NCBI RefSeq assembly: GCF_028583425.1
Contig: NC_072801.1
Span: 65,859,766 to 65,923,765, forward strand
Direction of reading: 5' to 3'
DNA length: 64,000 nt
Origin: Eublepharis macularius
Taxonomy: Eukaryota; Chordata; Lepidosauria; Squamata; Eublepharidae
Shown here: positions 33,890-43,729 of the stretch, in pieces
Position numbering within the stretch: the first letter of the stretch is position 1
How the letters are laid out: every line of letters starts with the position of its first letter
Translations under genes and position numbers: made by a program
Notes under the pieces: model-generated
Databases searched by the model: none
Seen by the model: the letters and a program-made list of their open reading frames with translations, nothing else
What the model was told of the DNA's origin: nothing

Positions 33890-34850
33890 TGGGAGGAGGA
33901 GAGCGGGGAGGGGGCACGGCGACAAGAAACACTCAGACACAGTGCTGGAGGTAAAGAGGCCACAACTTTATTGAGATTACAGCTCAGGGAGCTAAGGCGC
34001 GCATAGGGCACAGATCCGAGCATCGGCTGACGTGCCTGCCAAGCCGATGAACCACACACCCCCTCAGACCCCTGCTGAGGGGGGGAACCATGGGATGACA
34101 GTCAGTGGGATGCCAGGTGGGTGTACACCCCTGTGTGGATCATCCCCTGTCACCTGGAAGTGAGGCGGACTGACAGCCCCCGACTGGGCATGCACCGGCC
34201 ATTCCTCACTCCCCAGACCCCTTATGGGGATCCCCATAATAGGGAAACTGAGCCTGAGGGCCCTGTTTCCCCCCAAACGGATTGGTGCCCAATGCCCCAA
34301 TCTGCCACAATAGCCACAAAATGGCTCACCGCCAACGCTCCAAGAGCTGCAAAACCAAAACAAGTGGGCCCCTCAGTGTCTGACAGTCACACGTCCAGAC
34401 CCCAGTTGGAAGGGCTTCGCCAGGCGAGAACCATTGCCATACCATGATAGCTGACCAGGAAAGAATCACCCCATGGGACTCCACCGGTCGCCCCTCAGCC
34501 TCTGCCCCCTGCCCCCTGGTCAATCAGGGCAGGGCACCGTGAAACTTTCTAACCCATTGTTCAAGGAGGTTCATCCTGAGCCGAAGCCCCCTGGTGGTCC
34601 TGAAGAACTGTGGGATGCCCACATGGCCACTGCTACGATCCACTGTGCTGGCACACCCTCTCTAGGACGTGGCCGTCGCCGTCCCTCTGGCAAGTCCGTA
34701 CCAGAACCAGGTCAGAACCTGCAGCTAAAAGAGAGAATCAGCAGGGAGCTTAGGATCTAACAATGTAGCTCAGCACCTCTGGCTGCGTGAAACACCCCCA
34801 TCCACAGCAGGGAATCCCTGGACCATCCTGCTGGGGACCACCTTCCCAAC
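33890..34850 (-). mobile_element. LTR-like relic 3 (tentative)
   Basis: Minus-strand AATAAAGTTGTGGCC (33,957-33,971) is followed by the word 'gtgtctgagtgtttcttgtc', with a GC-rich body upstream to about 34,850. Its layout is like the relics at 17.5 and 19.9 kb. Fossil without an intact frame. Confidence 0.4.
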
Positions 34851-35654
34851 CCCAAAAAGTAAGTATACTTACTGAGCTACCTTAGAAACCCTCATCTGGC
34901 AGTATCTGTCTTCATTTTGCAGATGTCTAACACACTTAGGCAAAAGGAAAAGGGGAAAAATGCTTCTTCCGGCTCCTTCTGGCTTTAGATGAGCCATTCT
35001 CTCACGAGCCCAGACGTTTTCAACCAGTACTATTTCTTGTAACGATGTCATTTGGTGCTGAAGAACTGATACGTTCTCTTTGCACAGGTGATGTGTACAG
35101 TAAGAGAGAGATACTGGCTAGATTTTGATACAACCATAAATGATTTTTGAAAAGTTACCGAATACGAAAGCAATGATACCATTATCAACTTTCACTCAAA
35201 TTATAAAACTATCTTAACATTGGAAAGATCTGACAACTTCAGTAGAAATTCCAGTTAGGTACATAAAACATTTTAGCTGTGCTGGCCAATTGTGTTTAGT
35301 CAGAAGGTCGTCCCGCTGTGTTTTTAGAAGATCATTCTGCTATTTGCACTTTCCATAAAACCACTGCCTGGATTACACTATAAACATCAGAGATGCAGAA
35401 AGTCCCAGCTGGCCGCACCCACTTTCTAAAAACCCTTGGTAGATGCCAAGAAAGCTCTTGGGGGGCAAGATGGCACCTACAGGCACCATGCTGGGGCACA
35501 GGAATATGGTGTATCTCTATTTCCAAATATGCAATGGACAAAGCTTAGAAAACAGATATAGGATCTGAGCATTGCATATCAACATTATCATCTGTTTTCT
35601 CTTTGGAGACAGACATTGCTCATTTACTTCCTTAACACACATAACAAAACATAC
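34851..35654. other. Intron 2 of V2R pseudogene A, right part
   Basis: No feature recognised. Confidence 0.45.
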
Positions 35655-35947
35655 CTGGGGAAGCTTGATGATATTTAAAATGTTTGACATCTGGATGGAG
35701 TTTCGGGAGGTGAGACCACCAACGGCAGCTACTATCTTCATTTTTCGTGGCACAATGGTAATTGTGGACTTTTCCTGGTTGAGTGAAGAGTAGGTCCAGT
35801 GCATTCCTACTGGCTGTGATTGGATCAAAACTGTTGTCATAGATCTCAGATTGCAGCGTCATGTTGGGTAGCATCTTGGGATTGTTGTTAATCTCATCAA
35901 TGGCAAACACAAAAGCAAGTACATGCTGGTAGTTTTTAAGGAGTGGG
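35655..35947 (-). pseudogene. V2R pseudogene A, exon 2
   Basis: Acceptor ttatcgtag and donor ccccag|gtatg are both intact and the 293-bp length is one base longer than gene B's exon 2 (292). It reads [36 protein letters not shown] and [15 protein letters not shown], then the reading frame shifts; the matching end MSNILNIIKLPQ is in another frame. So one frameshift is present in addition to the loss of later exons. Confidence 0.93.
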
Positions 35948-36104
35948 CTACGATAAGAAAAAAATGGGGGGAGTGATTATTAGAGCATGAAAATATGTTG
36001 AATTGCTCAATTTAGAGGAAGGTTTTAAGAATCAGAACACATTAGGTAGCTGAGGAAAGTAGATTTTAAAAAGCCTACAGCATTATGGTCACACAACAAG
36101 AGCC

Positions 36105-36210
36105 TGTATGGTGTAGTGATTCAAGAGTTGGACTAGGACCAGTAAACTTCTATTCAAATTCAAATATCCTCTCTATTAGCCCAATCTACCTCACGACGGT
36201 TTTGATCAAT
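36105..36210 (+). repeat. tRNA-derived SINE, 5' fragment
   Basis: A-box-like tatggtgtagtgattcaaga followed by ~80 bp of SINE body. The tail is lacking. Confidence 0.55.
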
Positions 36211-36416
36211 GATCAATGAAGAACCACGTACACCACGAGGAGCTGCCCGAGCAAAGGGGCAGAAGAAAAAGACAAATAAATGACAGGTGGAGGAGTTAGA
36301 TGATCCTTTTATAGGGCAATTCTAGGCAGAGTGTCACTCTTCTGAGTCCATTGACTTCAATGCATTTCAAAGGGTGTAGCTGTTATTTTGCCAGGTCTCA
36401 CTGTTATTTTGCCAGT

Positions 36417-36625
36417 GAGATTTGAGTCCAGCGGCACCTCTTCATAAAGTCAGTTTTCGAGAGTCAGAGCTCCCTTATTCAGATGAGTAGGAGACTCTGA
36501 AGAAGGGAGCTCTGACTTTCTGGCTCTGAAAAGCTTACGCACTGAAAACCTCGTTGGTCTCTAAGGTGCCACCAGACTCAAATCCTACTGTTCAATTGCA
36601 GATCAACACAGCTACCCACCTACCT
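36417..36625 (+). repeat. Palindromic 'GGTGCCACTGGACTC' repeat, copy 3
   Basis: Left half 'gatttgagtccagcggcacc'. Right half 'ggtctctaaggtgccaccag' with a tail to 'cagatcaacacagctaccca'. 'gtcagagctccctt' and 'aagggagctctgac' form the inner stem. Confidence 0.8.
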
Positions 36626-36992
36626 TTACCAGTGAAATTTCACAGGTATCATCAGTGATTCTTCCATGATACCAGCATCATAATGATCCCCATAGCCCTC
36701 AACGCAGAATGGCTACCCTTGCAGAAATTTACATTGCAGTGCTATGAATATGTGACTTTTAACCACAAGAATGAATATTGTGACTGCCAGCAAATTTCAG
36801 AAACATTTTCACTCATGGGGTCCTGCAGAGAATTTGCTGAGAGTAGAAAATATCTTTACAATCTTTTCATTTACTATGTCTCCATTTTTTTATATGAATG
36901 GTGTTAAAACTGTGGGAAAGTTATTGGGATTTTTTTCTATGATGCATTAGATATGACTCATTGCCTGGCCAAGCTCTTCAAAGACTTCTTAC

Positions 36993-37319
36993 CCAGTGAC
37001 TTTGGATGCAGGTGGAGTTTCTGTAAAACTGGGTGAAGGCACTTCAAGAAACAGAAGGGATACAAATGCCCCAAGTATGACATCATCGGTGCTGCCACTC
37101 ATCCATTTCCTGAAAGGTATCCAAGGAAGAATACAACATTTTACAGAAAGATGGAGGCAGCATCAAAAGCAGCAACAGCAACAACAGGGGCTTGTGGGCT
37201 TGAAACTCTGAAGCCCATCTCCACCTGCACACTTTCATTGTCACCAAAAGAGACCCCAGTACTGCTACTGGCAACATCAATCTCAAAAGAAACCACATAC
37301 CGCCATCTTCAAGACCCAT
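36993..37319 (-). pseudogene. V2R pseudogene A, exon 1
   Basis: ATG at 37,317-37,319 opens MGLEDGGMWFLLRLMLPVA, then MKVCRWRWASEF and a run of leucines ending LPPSFC, a signal peptide encoded by a CTG/CTT-rich stretch. The frame leaves at DEWQHR; the rest of the exon (ILGAFVSLLFLEVPSPSFTE) is found in another frame and ends at donor gg|gtaag. Thus a frameshift at about 37,085-37,095. Confidence 0.92.
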
Positions 37320-37454
37320 GAAGGTCAAATTGGCTGCCCTCCAACTTAAGTTGAAACCTCGGGCTTTGGGGCTAGGGGATAAGAGTTGAAATTGGATGAC
37401 CGGTGCCTGTTTTAGCTTAACCCCTCATCTCCAGGTAGTGCTTTTACACAAGTC

Positions 37455-37461
37455 TTTATAG
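37455..37461 (-). promoter_or_regulatory. TATA box of V2R pseudogene A
   Basis: Minus strand CTATAAAGACT, ~140 bp upstream of the ATG. The same word at the same distance lies before gene B, within a longer conserved upstream segment. Confidence 0.6.
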
Positions 37462-38079
37462 ATTGCACCTGGGTTTCCATGTGTATTCAGCTCTTTCAAG
37501 TTATGATTTTTTTCCCAGGCAGCTACCGTCACTCGGGGGCTTCAGCAAGAAGCTGAGTGAAATCACAGTCATTTTCATAATTGCAGGGCTTGACACCAGC
37601 TTCTCCAAAGCCATGTATCTCTGCGCATCCCAAAAAAACTTGTTTATGTGATAACACCTTAGCCAACATTTTCTTCCCAATGGGAGCCATGGAGTGAGTG
37701 AAGTCTGTACATGGATTGTGAGCCATACCTTTCATATCACACACAAAGCTTGGCACAGAATCTGACCCAAAAACAAATCGACTCCAAATGATCAGAAAAG
37801 CTGTTTATTATAGTAATGCTTCATCTCATCTTTTAAAAAGGAAATCATTTATGGCTGTTATGGATCTAGGGATGTCATTGAGCTAGCCTTTATATATCAA
37901 AGGAATCGCTGGTGAAGCTAAGCTGGTGCTCAGCCAACGGGCAAGCGTGAAAGAGATGCATAGGAGTAAAATCCATTTACAATAATTGCCTTAATACTTT
38001 ATGTATTGACTTTATGTCAATACTTATGTATTGAGTCCAGAATAGTCTATGTATTTGTTGCATTCAATAATCCAAACAG
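37462..38079. other. Upstream region of V2R pseudogene A
   Basis: 37.5-37.75 kb is homologous to 54.57-54.80 kb ('gtgataacaccttagccaa' against 'gtgataacactttcgccaa'), so the duplication that made genes A and B included the promoter. Nothing coding. Confidence 0.6.
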
Positions 38080-38246
38080 AAGAGCAAGATTCAGGTCCAG
38101 TAGCACCTTAAAGACCAACTAGATTCCCAGGGTATGAGCTTTTGAGTCAGAGCACCCTACCTGGAGATCTAGTGGGTCCTTAAAATGCTACTGGACCCAA
38201 ATCTTGCTCTTCTACTACAGACCAACATGGCTACACACCTGAAACA
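38080..38246 (+). repeat. Palindromic 'GGTGCCACTGGACTC' repeat, copy 4
   Basis: Inverted halves 'aagattcaggtccagtagca' and 'tgctactggacccaaatctt'. Flanking words 'aataatccaa' (left) and 'aacaatccaa' (right) suggest a ~10-bp target duplication. Confidence 0.78.
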
Positions 38247-38814
38247 ATCCAATAAGGTATCATATAAGAACCCACTTTGGTCCCGTCAGTTTGAATCCAA
38301 TGGGAAGAAATCAGCCAACTCGGGCATGATAAAATTGCATGAGCGCTCCAGAAGCATGATTCAGGGTCCCCCCAGGAGTCTCAGTGGGGATGGGCAGATG
38401 TGATGCAGCAAATACACAAAGAAAGGATATTTTTAAGCCGTTGCATATGGGCACTCCTTTGAGCCAATTAAAGATAAAAATGTGTCAAATCAGAAGGCTG
38501 AATGTAAAACAATGATTGTAAAAACAAGGACTGTGAAACCGAATTAATACTAACATAGAAGAAGCACCGACATCTGGATGTTTGGAAAAAAAAAACACTT
38601 TCAAGTGAAATACCGCAGGTATTTTTCAGCAGTAAAAATTGCTAAAAGAACTGAACATTAACATGCTTGTATATCTTTATGTCTGGTACTTCACTGATCT
38701 GAAAAACTCCCGATGTCTCGGCTGTTAGCCACATCCTGCTTTTTCCTTGCCAATGGTTTCAACATCACAGCAGTCTGATAATGAGTCTTACGACACAGAA
38801 GATGCAAATCTAGG
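38247..38814. other. No gene recognised
   Basis: No supported feature. Confidence 0.45.
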
Positions 38815-39025
38815 TACAGTGTCACACTGTCTAGTATGTCCCTTCCAGTCACAACCAACTTCTGGTGACCTGAACAGGGGCTTTCAAGGCAAATGAGAGG
38901 CAGAAGTAGTTTTTGCCATTCCCTTCCCCTGCAGAGTCTTCCTCGGTTGCTGTCCATCCAAGCATCAACCCTGCTTAGTTTCCAACATTTGATGAGATCA
39001 GTCTGTGCCATGCCACCTTCAGTCC
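38815..39025 (-). repeat. 5S-rRNA-derived SINE, diverged
   Basis: Inverse orientation: 'ccatccaagcatcaaccctg', 'cttagtttccaacatttgat' and 'gagatcagtctgtgcc' follow the 5S C-box, intermediate and A-box parts. The tail 'gtcacaaccaacttctggtg' resembles the copy at 22.8 kb. Confidence 0.78.
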
Positions 39026-39342
39026 CATGCACGGAGTAGTGGACAACAACCACTAAGAAGAGACAGCCCCAGCTGTTTAACTCTCCATTAAAATGGCTTA
39101 TTAAAGCATATTGAAAGTAAAAAATAAATGAAATGCCGGCAACCCTATCAGCACAGTCCTAATTGGAGCTGCCCCCTTATATTGACTTTGCTTAACTGTT
39201 TTTTTTTTAATTTTAAAACTTGGTCTATATTGGCAAGTAGTTAAAAGATTCAGTTAACTAGGTGAATTGTTAAGCTAGACAGCAACAACATTTTCTGACG
39301 TCACCATGTGTAGTATCAAAACAAGATCTTGCAGTGTATTCA

Positions 39343-39630
<288 letters not shown>

Positions 39631-40196
39631 TGCAAAACCTATTGCTGTTGCCATGACAATCTTCTGGAATTCTTTTGTCTGGTTTTGTGCATCTTTTAAC
39701 AAGCCTGATGGAATCTTTCACAAATTGCCGGTTGGGCTCCACGAATTGCGTTACTTGATCCAAGATCAACTGCGTCTAGAGCTATGGCTCAACCCCCCCG
39801 ACTCTGCTTAAATTCAAACTGTAAATGTGCAAAACAAACCAAATTTATGAGAGTCTTTTCCTTACTCAGGTCCTCCTCCTGTTTCCTGGAACTCTAACCC
39901 TGAAGGTCAAAGTGAGAACGAAGGTCATTTGAGCGAAGGCAGCAAAGGAAGCCAATAAGGCGATAGAGGCAATGAACATATTACATCATTCATTCTTTCT
40001 TGATAGAAGAAACTTGGCTAAATGTATGTATCTCAAGTCCCCACTCAGATATAAACAGCATTTGGGGCCACTTTCACAAAGTACCTCACAGAGTTGTTAT
40101 AAGGACAAAATGCATGGCATAGAGCCATGGCTGCTACTCTCAGCTTCTTAGAGGAAGTATGGGACAAAAAAGGATGGACAGAAGGAGAGAAGGATT
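39631..40196. other. No gene recognised
   Basis: No supported feature. Confidence 0.45.
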
Positions 40197-40204
40197 GCTA
40201 TTAG

Positions 40205-40971
40205 CAGGGCTCATTTTGAGGGGGAATGCGCAGGAACGCAGTTCCGGTAGTTGTCCCAAGAGGTCATGTGTCAGGTGGCCCTGCCCACCTGATTTTTGGC
40301 CATTTGGGGCCTGTTTTGGCCTGGATTGGGGCTCAAATGGCCCAGATCGGGGCTGAAACAGCCCAGATTGGGTTGGTGCCTGGCAATGGACCCCTCCCCT
40401 GCCCGGCACTGACCTGGTCTGGGCTGTTTTGGGCCTGATCAAGATCTAAACGTGCCCAAAATGGCCATGGATTGGGCCTGGATTGGGTGGTTTTGTCCCA
40501 AATTAGGGCAAAACCAGCCCTGATTGAGCCACTGCCAGGTGGGGGGCCACTCCCCCATCTGGCAGCAGCTGAATCCCAGCCATTTCAGGCCCAATCCTGG
40601 CCATTTTGGGCCCCTTTCAGCCATTTTGTGCCTAATTTGGGCCCAAAATGGCCAGGATTGGTCCTGAAACAGCCAGGATCAGGCCTCTGATGGGTGGTGG
40701 TTCACTCTCCTGCTCAGCAGCGGCCCAATCCTGACCATTTTGTGTCCCTTTTCAGCCATTTTTAGCCCCTTTTTGCCATTTTGGTCCCAATTTCAGCCCT
40801 GAATGGCCAGGATTGGGTCCAAAACAGCCAGGATAGGTGATGTCAGGGGGTGTGGCATATGCAAATCAATCATGCTAACGACACATTTCTGGTGATGTCA
40901 AGGGGCGTAGCATATGCTAATGAGTTATGCTAATGGGTTCCTGAGGCTCTTTTTCTACAAAATGACCCCTG
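40205..40971. mobile_element. 767-bp hAT-like element, 'CAGGGCTCATTTTG' ends
   Basis: Ends CAGGGCTCATTTTG and inverse of CAGGGGTCATTTTG, flanked by a perfect 8-bp direct repeat GCTATTAG (40,197-40,204 and 40,972-40,979). The interior consists of imperfect tandem words such as 'aatggccaggattgggcc' and 'ccattttgggcc', then 'gcatatgctaatga'. The first 60 bp resemble the 'ggaacgcagttccgg' part of the CAGGGCTTTTTT family. No transposase. Confidence 0.93.
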
Positions 40972-41344
40972 GCTATTAGAAATAGCTTTTTAAGAAATGA
41001 GGACAAAGATTAAGGTTTTCCTAAAATCAGGGAAACCATTGAAGTTTTAAAATAGATCCCCCTTCTTGAGTTTAAATATCACTTTGGATTCCATTAAAAG
41101 TCTTTTAAGTGAAGGGAAGGAAACTTAGTACAAAGGGAGATATTTGTACCCCAAAATGAAGACTCGAGAGTCACAAGTGTGTGACTTAAACTAGGTGTTT
41201 ATTCTGGGCTGATTGACAGGATTCAATCATTCATAAAGCTAAGTGCATGCTTCTGCTAACAGATAGCCTCTAACAGGTAACAGTGTGGTGGAATAAAATC
41301 TACCATGGTTCCAAACTTGTTCACAAGGATGCTGGAACAAATGA
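40972..41344. other. No gene recognised
   Basis: No supported feature. Confidence 0.45.
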
Positions 41345-41590
41345 CAGCTGCTGTAGCATAGTGGTTAAGTGGTTGGGTTGTGAATCAGCACTGTGCCTGT
41401 TCGACTCCCACTACTGCTGGTTCGACTCCCACTACTGCCATGAGCTCAGCAGGTGGCCTTGAGTAAGCTGCTCTTCTCAGCCTCAGCTCCCTAGCTGTAT
41501 TGTGGTGATAACAATAACACTGACTTTGTTAACCACTGTGAGTTGAACACTAATATGTGTAGAAGAATAGTATATAAGCACTCTTATTAT
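41345..41590 (+). repeat. tRNA-derived SINE
   Basis: A box 'tgtagcatagtggttaagtg' and B box 'tgttcgactccca'. A short block 'ggttcgactcccactactg' is doubled at the B box. Ends 'gtatataagcactcttatta'. Confidence 0.82.
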
Positions 41591-42256
41591 TTATCAGCTA
41601 GTTTGGCAGTGCTCCTTCATCTGTAGGTTGCTTACCCATCTTTGGTGAAGAACCCTGACATCTTACTTATTACGTACACAGTCAAAGATCAGCCCTAATT
41701 ATTGTTTTATTTCATTTGTTTCTTTTACAAAATTTATATCCTGCCTTTCTGCCCCAGAAGGCCACCATCTAAGTGAAATCTATCCCCCAACCCAATAAAC
41801 ATGCATGCAAAAAAGGCTGTTCCAGAAGCCAGTTCTAAAGCCGTCCAAAATATGCTCCCATGACCCATCACTCAAGTGGCTAATCCTGCAACATTCCACA
41901 TGGCTGGGTGGGTGGATAGGAGGACCACATTTTGGCAAATGCCTGATTTAGTGAGATGGTTATGGTGGCATAAGTACCCCTTCCAGCTGAATGGGCTGCT
42001 TGGGGATTAACAGTCCTGTCCCAATAGGGTTCTCATGCTTCAATGAGAAAGGGTCTGGCACAATGAATTTCACCCACTGGAATGCGGAGAAAGAATTTCT
42101 AAGTGGGAAGTATTTATCCCCCCCCCTTATGTTCATTCAGAGTAAGCCATTGTTGCAGGATTTAGCCCTGACGTACCTGGGAGGGGTAGAGTGAATGACA
42201 AAGGTATGAGCATATGCAGAGTATCTTCTCACAGAAGTGAGAAGTAACAGTGTCAG
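41591..42256. other. No gene recognised
   Basis: 41.70-41.78 kb has a LINE-tail-like 'aaaatttatatcctgccttt'; the rest is unclassified. Confidence 0.45.
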
Positions 42257-42581
42257 CAGGGCTTTTTTCAGCAGGAATGCGGTGGAATGAAGTTCTGACA
42301 CCTCTTGAAAATGGCCACATGGCCAGTGGCCTCGCCCCCTGATCTTCAGACAGAGGGGAGTTTAGATTGCTCTCCTCGCCACTGCGTGGAGGGTAATCTA
42401 AACTCTGCTCTGTCTGGAGATCAGGGGGTGGGGCCACCGGCCATGTGACCATTTTCGCCAAGGGCTATTTAAACTTTAAAAGACTCCCCCCTTGTTCCAG
42501 CTGACTGAAAGTGACATCATTGTGCCGTCCTGAGTTCCACCACTGAGTTCCACCACCTCTTTTCCCAGGAAAAAAGCCCTG
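42257..42581. mobile_element. hAT-like foldback element, family 'CAGGGCTTTTTT', copy 3
   Basis: Same ends and interior as copies 1 and 2. Flanked by a perfect 8-bp direct repeat AGTGTCAG (42,249-42,256 and 42,582-42,589). It lies ~240 bp past the stop codon of V2R gene B, possibly in its 3' UTR. Confidence 0.93.
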
Positions 42582-42818
42582 AGTGTCAGCATGTTAAAGA
42601 AAGGGGCTGAAGCAGAGGGGGAGAGAGAGGGGTAACCTATCTGCACCTGATAAGTTCCTGGTAGAGGCAATGCATGAACCAGGATTTTTTTGATATGTAT
42701 TTTAGAGTGCAAGCATCAGCTATGTAAGTCTGTTGAAAACATTGGGCTTGCACCCATCAATACTATTTGGATATAATAAAGTGGGGGCATTTCCTTAAGA
42801 AAGAACACACCTGAAGAA

Positions 42819-43729
42819 TTAAGTGTGATATTTCTTCTTCCCTACTAACTGTTCTCGGGAGTTCAGCTCAGGTCGTAGTATCATTATGTAATATTTGGGA
42901 AGGAAGATGCAGCCCAGCAGTCCCGCACTTGAGGCTAAGATGGAGAAGACCTCCACAGCCACCATGTACTTCCCCTTGGTGCTCAGGTAGGTTGGGACAA
43001 AGGACACCCAAACACTGCAGAACACCAGCATGCTGAAGGTGATCAGCTTGGCTTCGTTAAAAGAATCAGGCAACTTTCTGGCAAGGAAGGCTACAGTGAA
43101 GCTGATGATGGCCAGAGACCCCATGTAGCCCAGGACAAGATAGAACATGATCTCAGAGCCTTCATTGCATTGTATTATGATCTCACCACTCTGGGAATGC
43201 GTGTCAAACTCTGGGAAGGGGGGAGAGGTTGCCAACCACACAGTACAGATGGCAGTTTGAATAAGTAAACAAAGAATGATGACCAAGACTGCCAGTTTCT
43301 TCCCAACCCATTTCCTCATCCTGTTTCCTGGCTGGGTGGCCATGAAAGCCACAACCACAGTGATAGTTTTGGCCAAGACAGAAGAAACTGCGATGGAGAA
43401 GATGATGCCAAATATTGTTTGCCGGACAAGGCAGGTCACTATTCCTGGCTGGCCAATAAACAGCAAGGAGCACAGAAAACAAATCAGGAGGGAGGAGAGC
43501 AAGATGCAGGTAATGCTCCAGTTGTTGGCTCTGACAATGGGAGTATTACGGTTCTGAATGAAGGTCCTCATCACCACACCGGTGCTTATAAAGAAGAAAG
43601 CAGCAAAGGATGCCAAAACCATTCCCAAGGGTTCTCTGTAAGATAGGTAGGTCATGGCTTTGGGGACACATTCATTCTGGTTCTTGTTTGGATGCTGATC
43701 TTCTGGGCAGTTGTCACAGTGCTCTGCAT
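42819..43729 (-). CDS. V2R gene B, exon 6 (7TM domain)
   Basis: Starts after acceptor tattttcag. It completes the cysteine-rich linker (HCDNC, NEC) and then encodes seven TMs and the family C motifs [16 protein letters not shown] and [11 protein letters not shown]. 911 bp with its stop at 42,819-42,821. The C-terminal tail is short (~15 residues after RPE), as usual for V2Rs. Confidence 0.96.

Larger units (their letters stand above)
35948..36992. other. Intron 1 of V2R pseudogene A
   Basis: Contains a SINE 5' fragment (36.1 kb) and a palindromic repeat (36.4 kb), listed separately. Confidence 0.6.

Noticed and set aside
33479-34006. 175-codon plus-strand frame
   Set aside because: It runs across a foldback MITE and an LTR-like relic inside a V2R intron; no domain.
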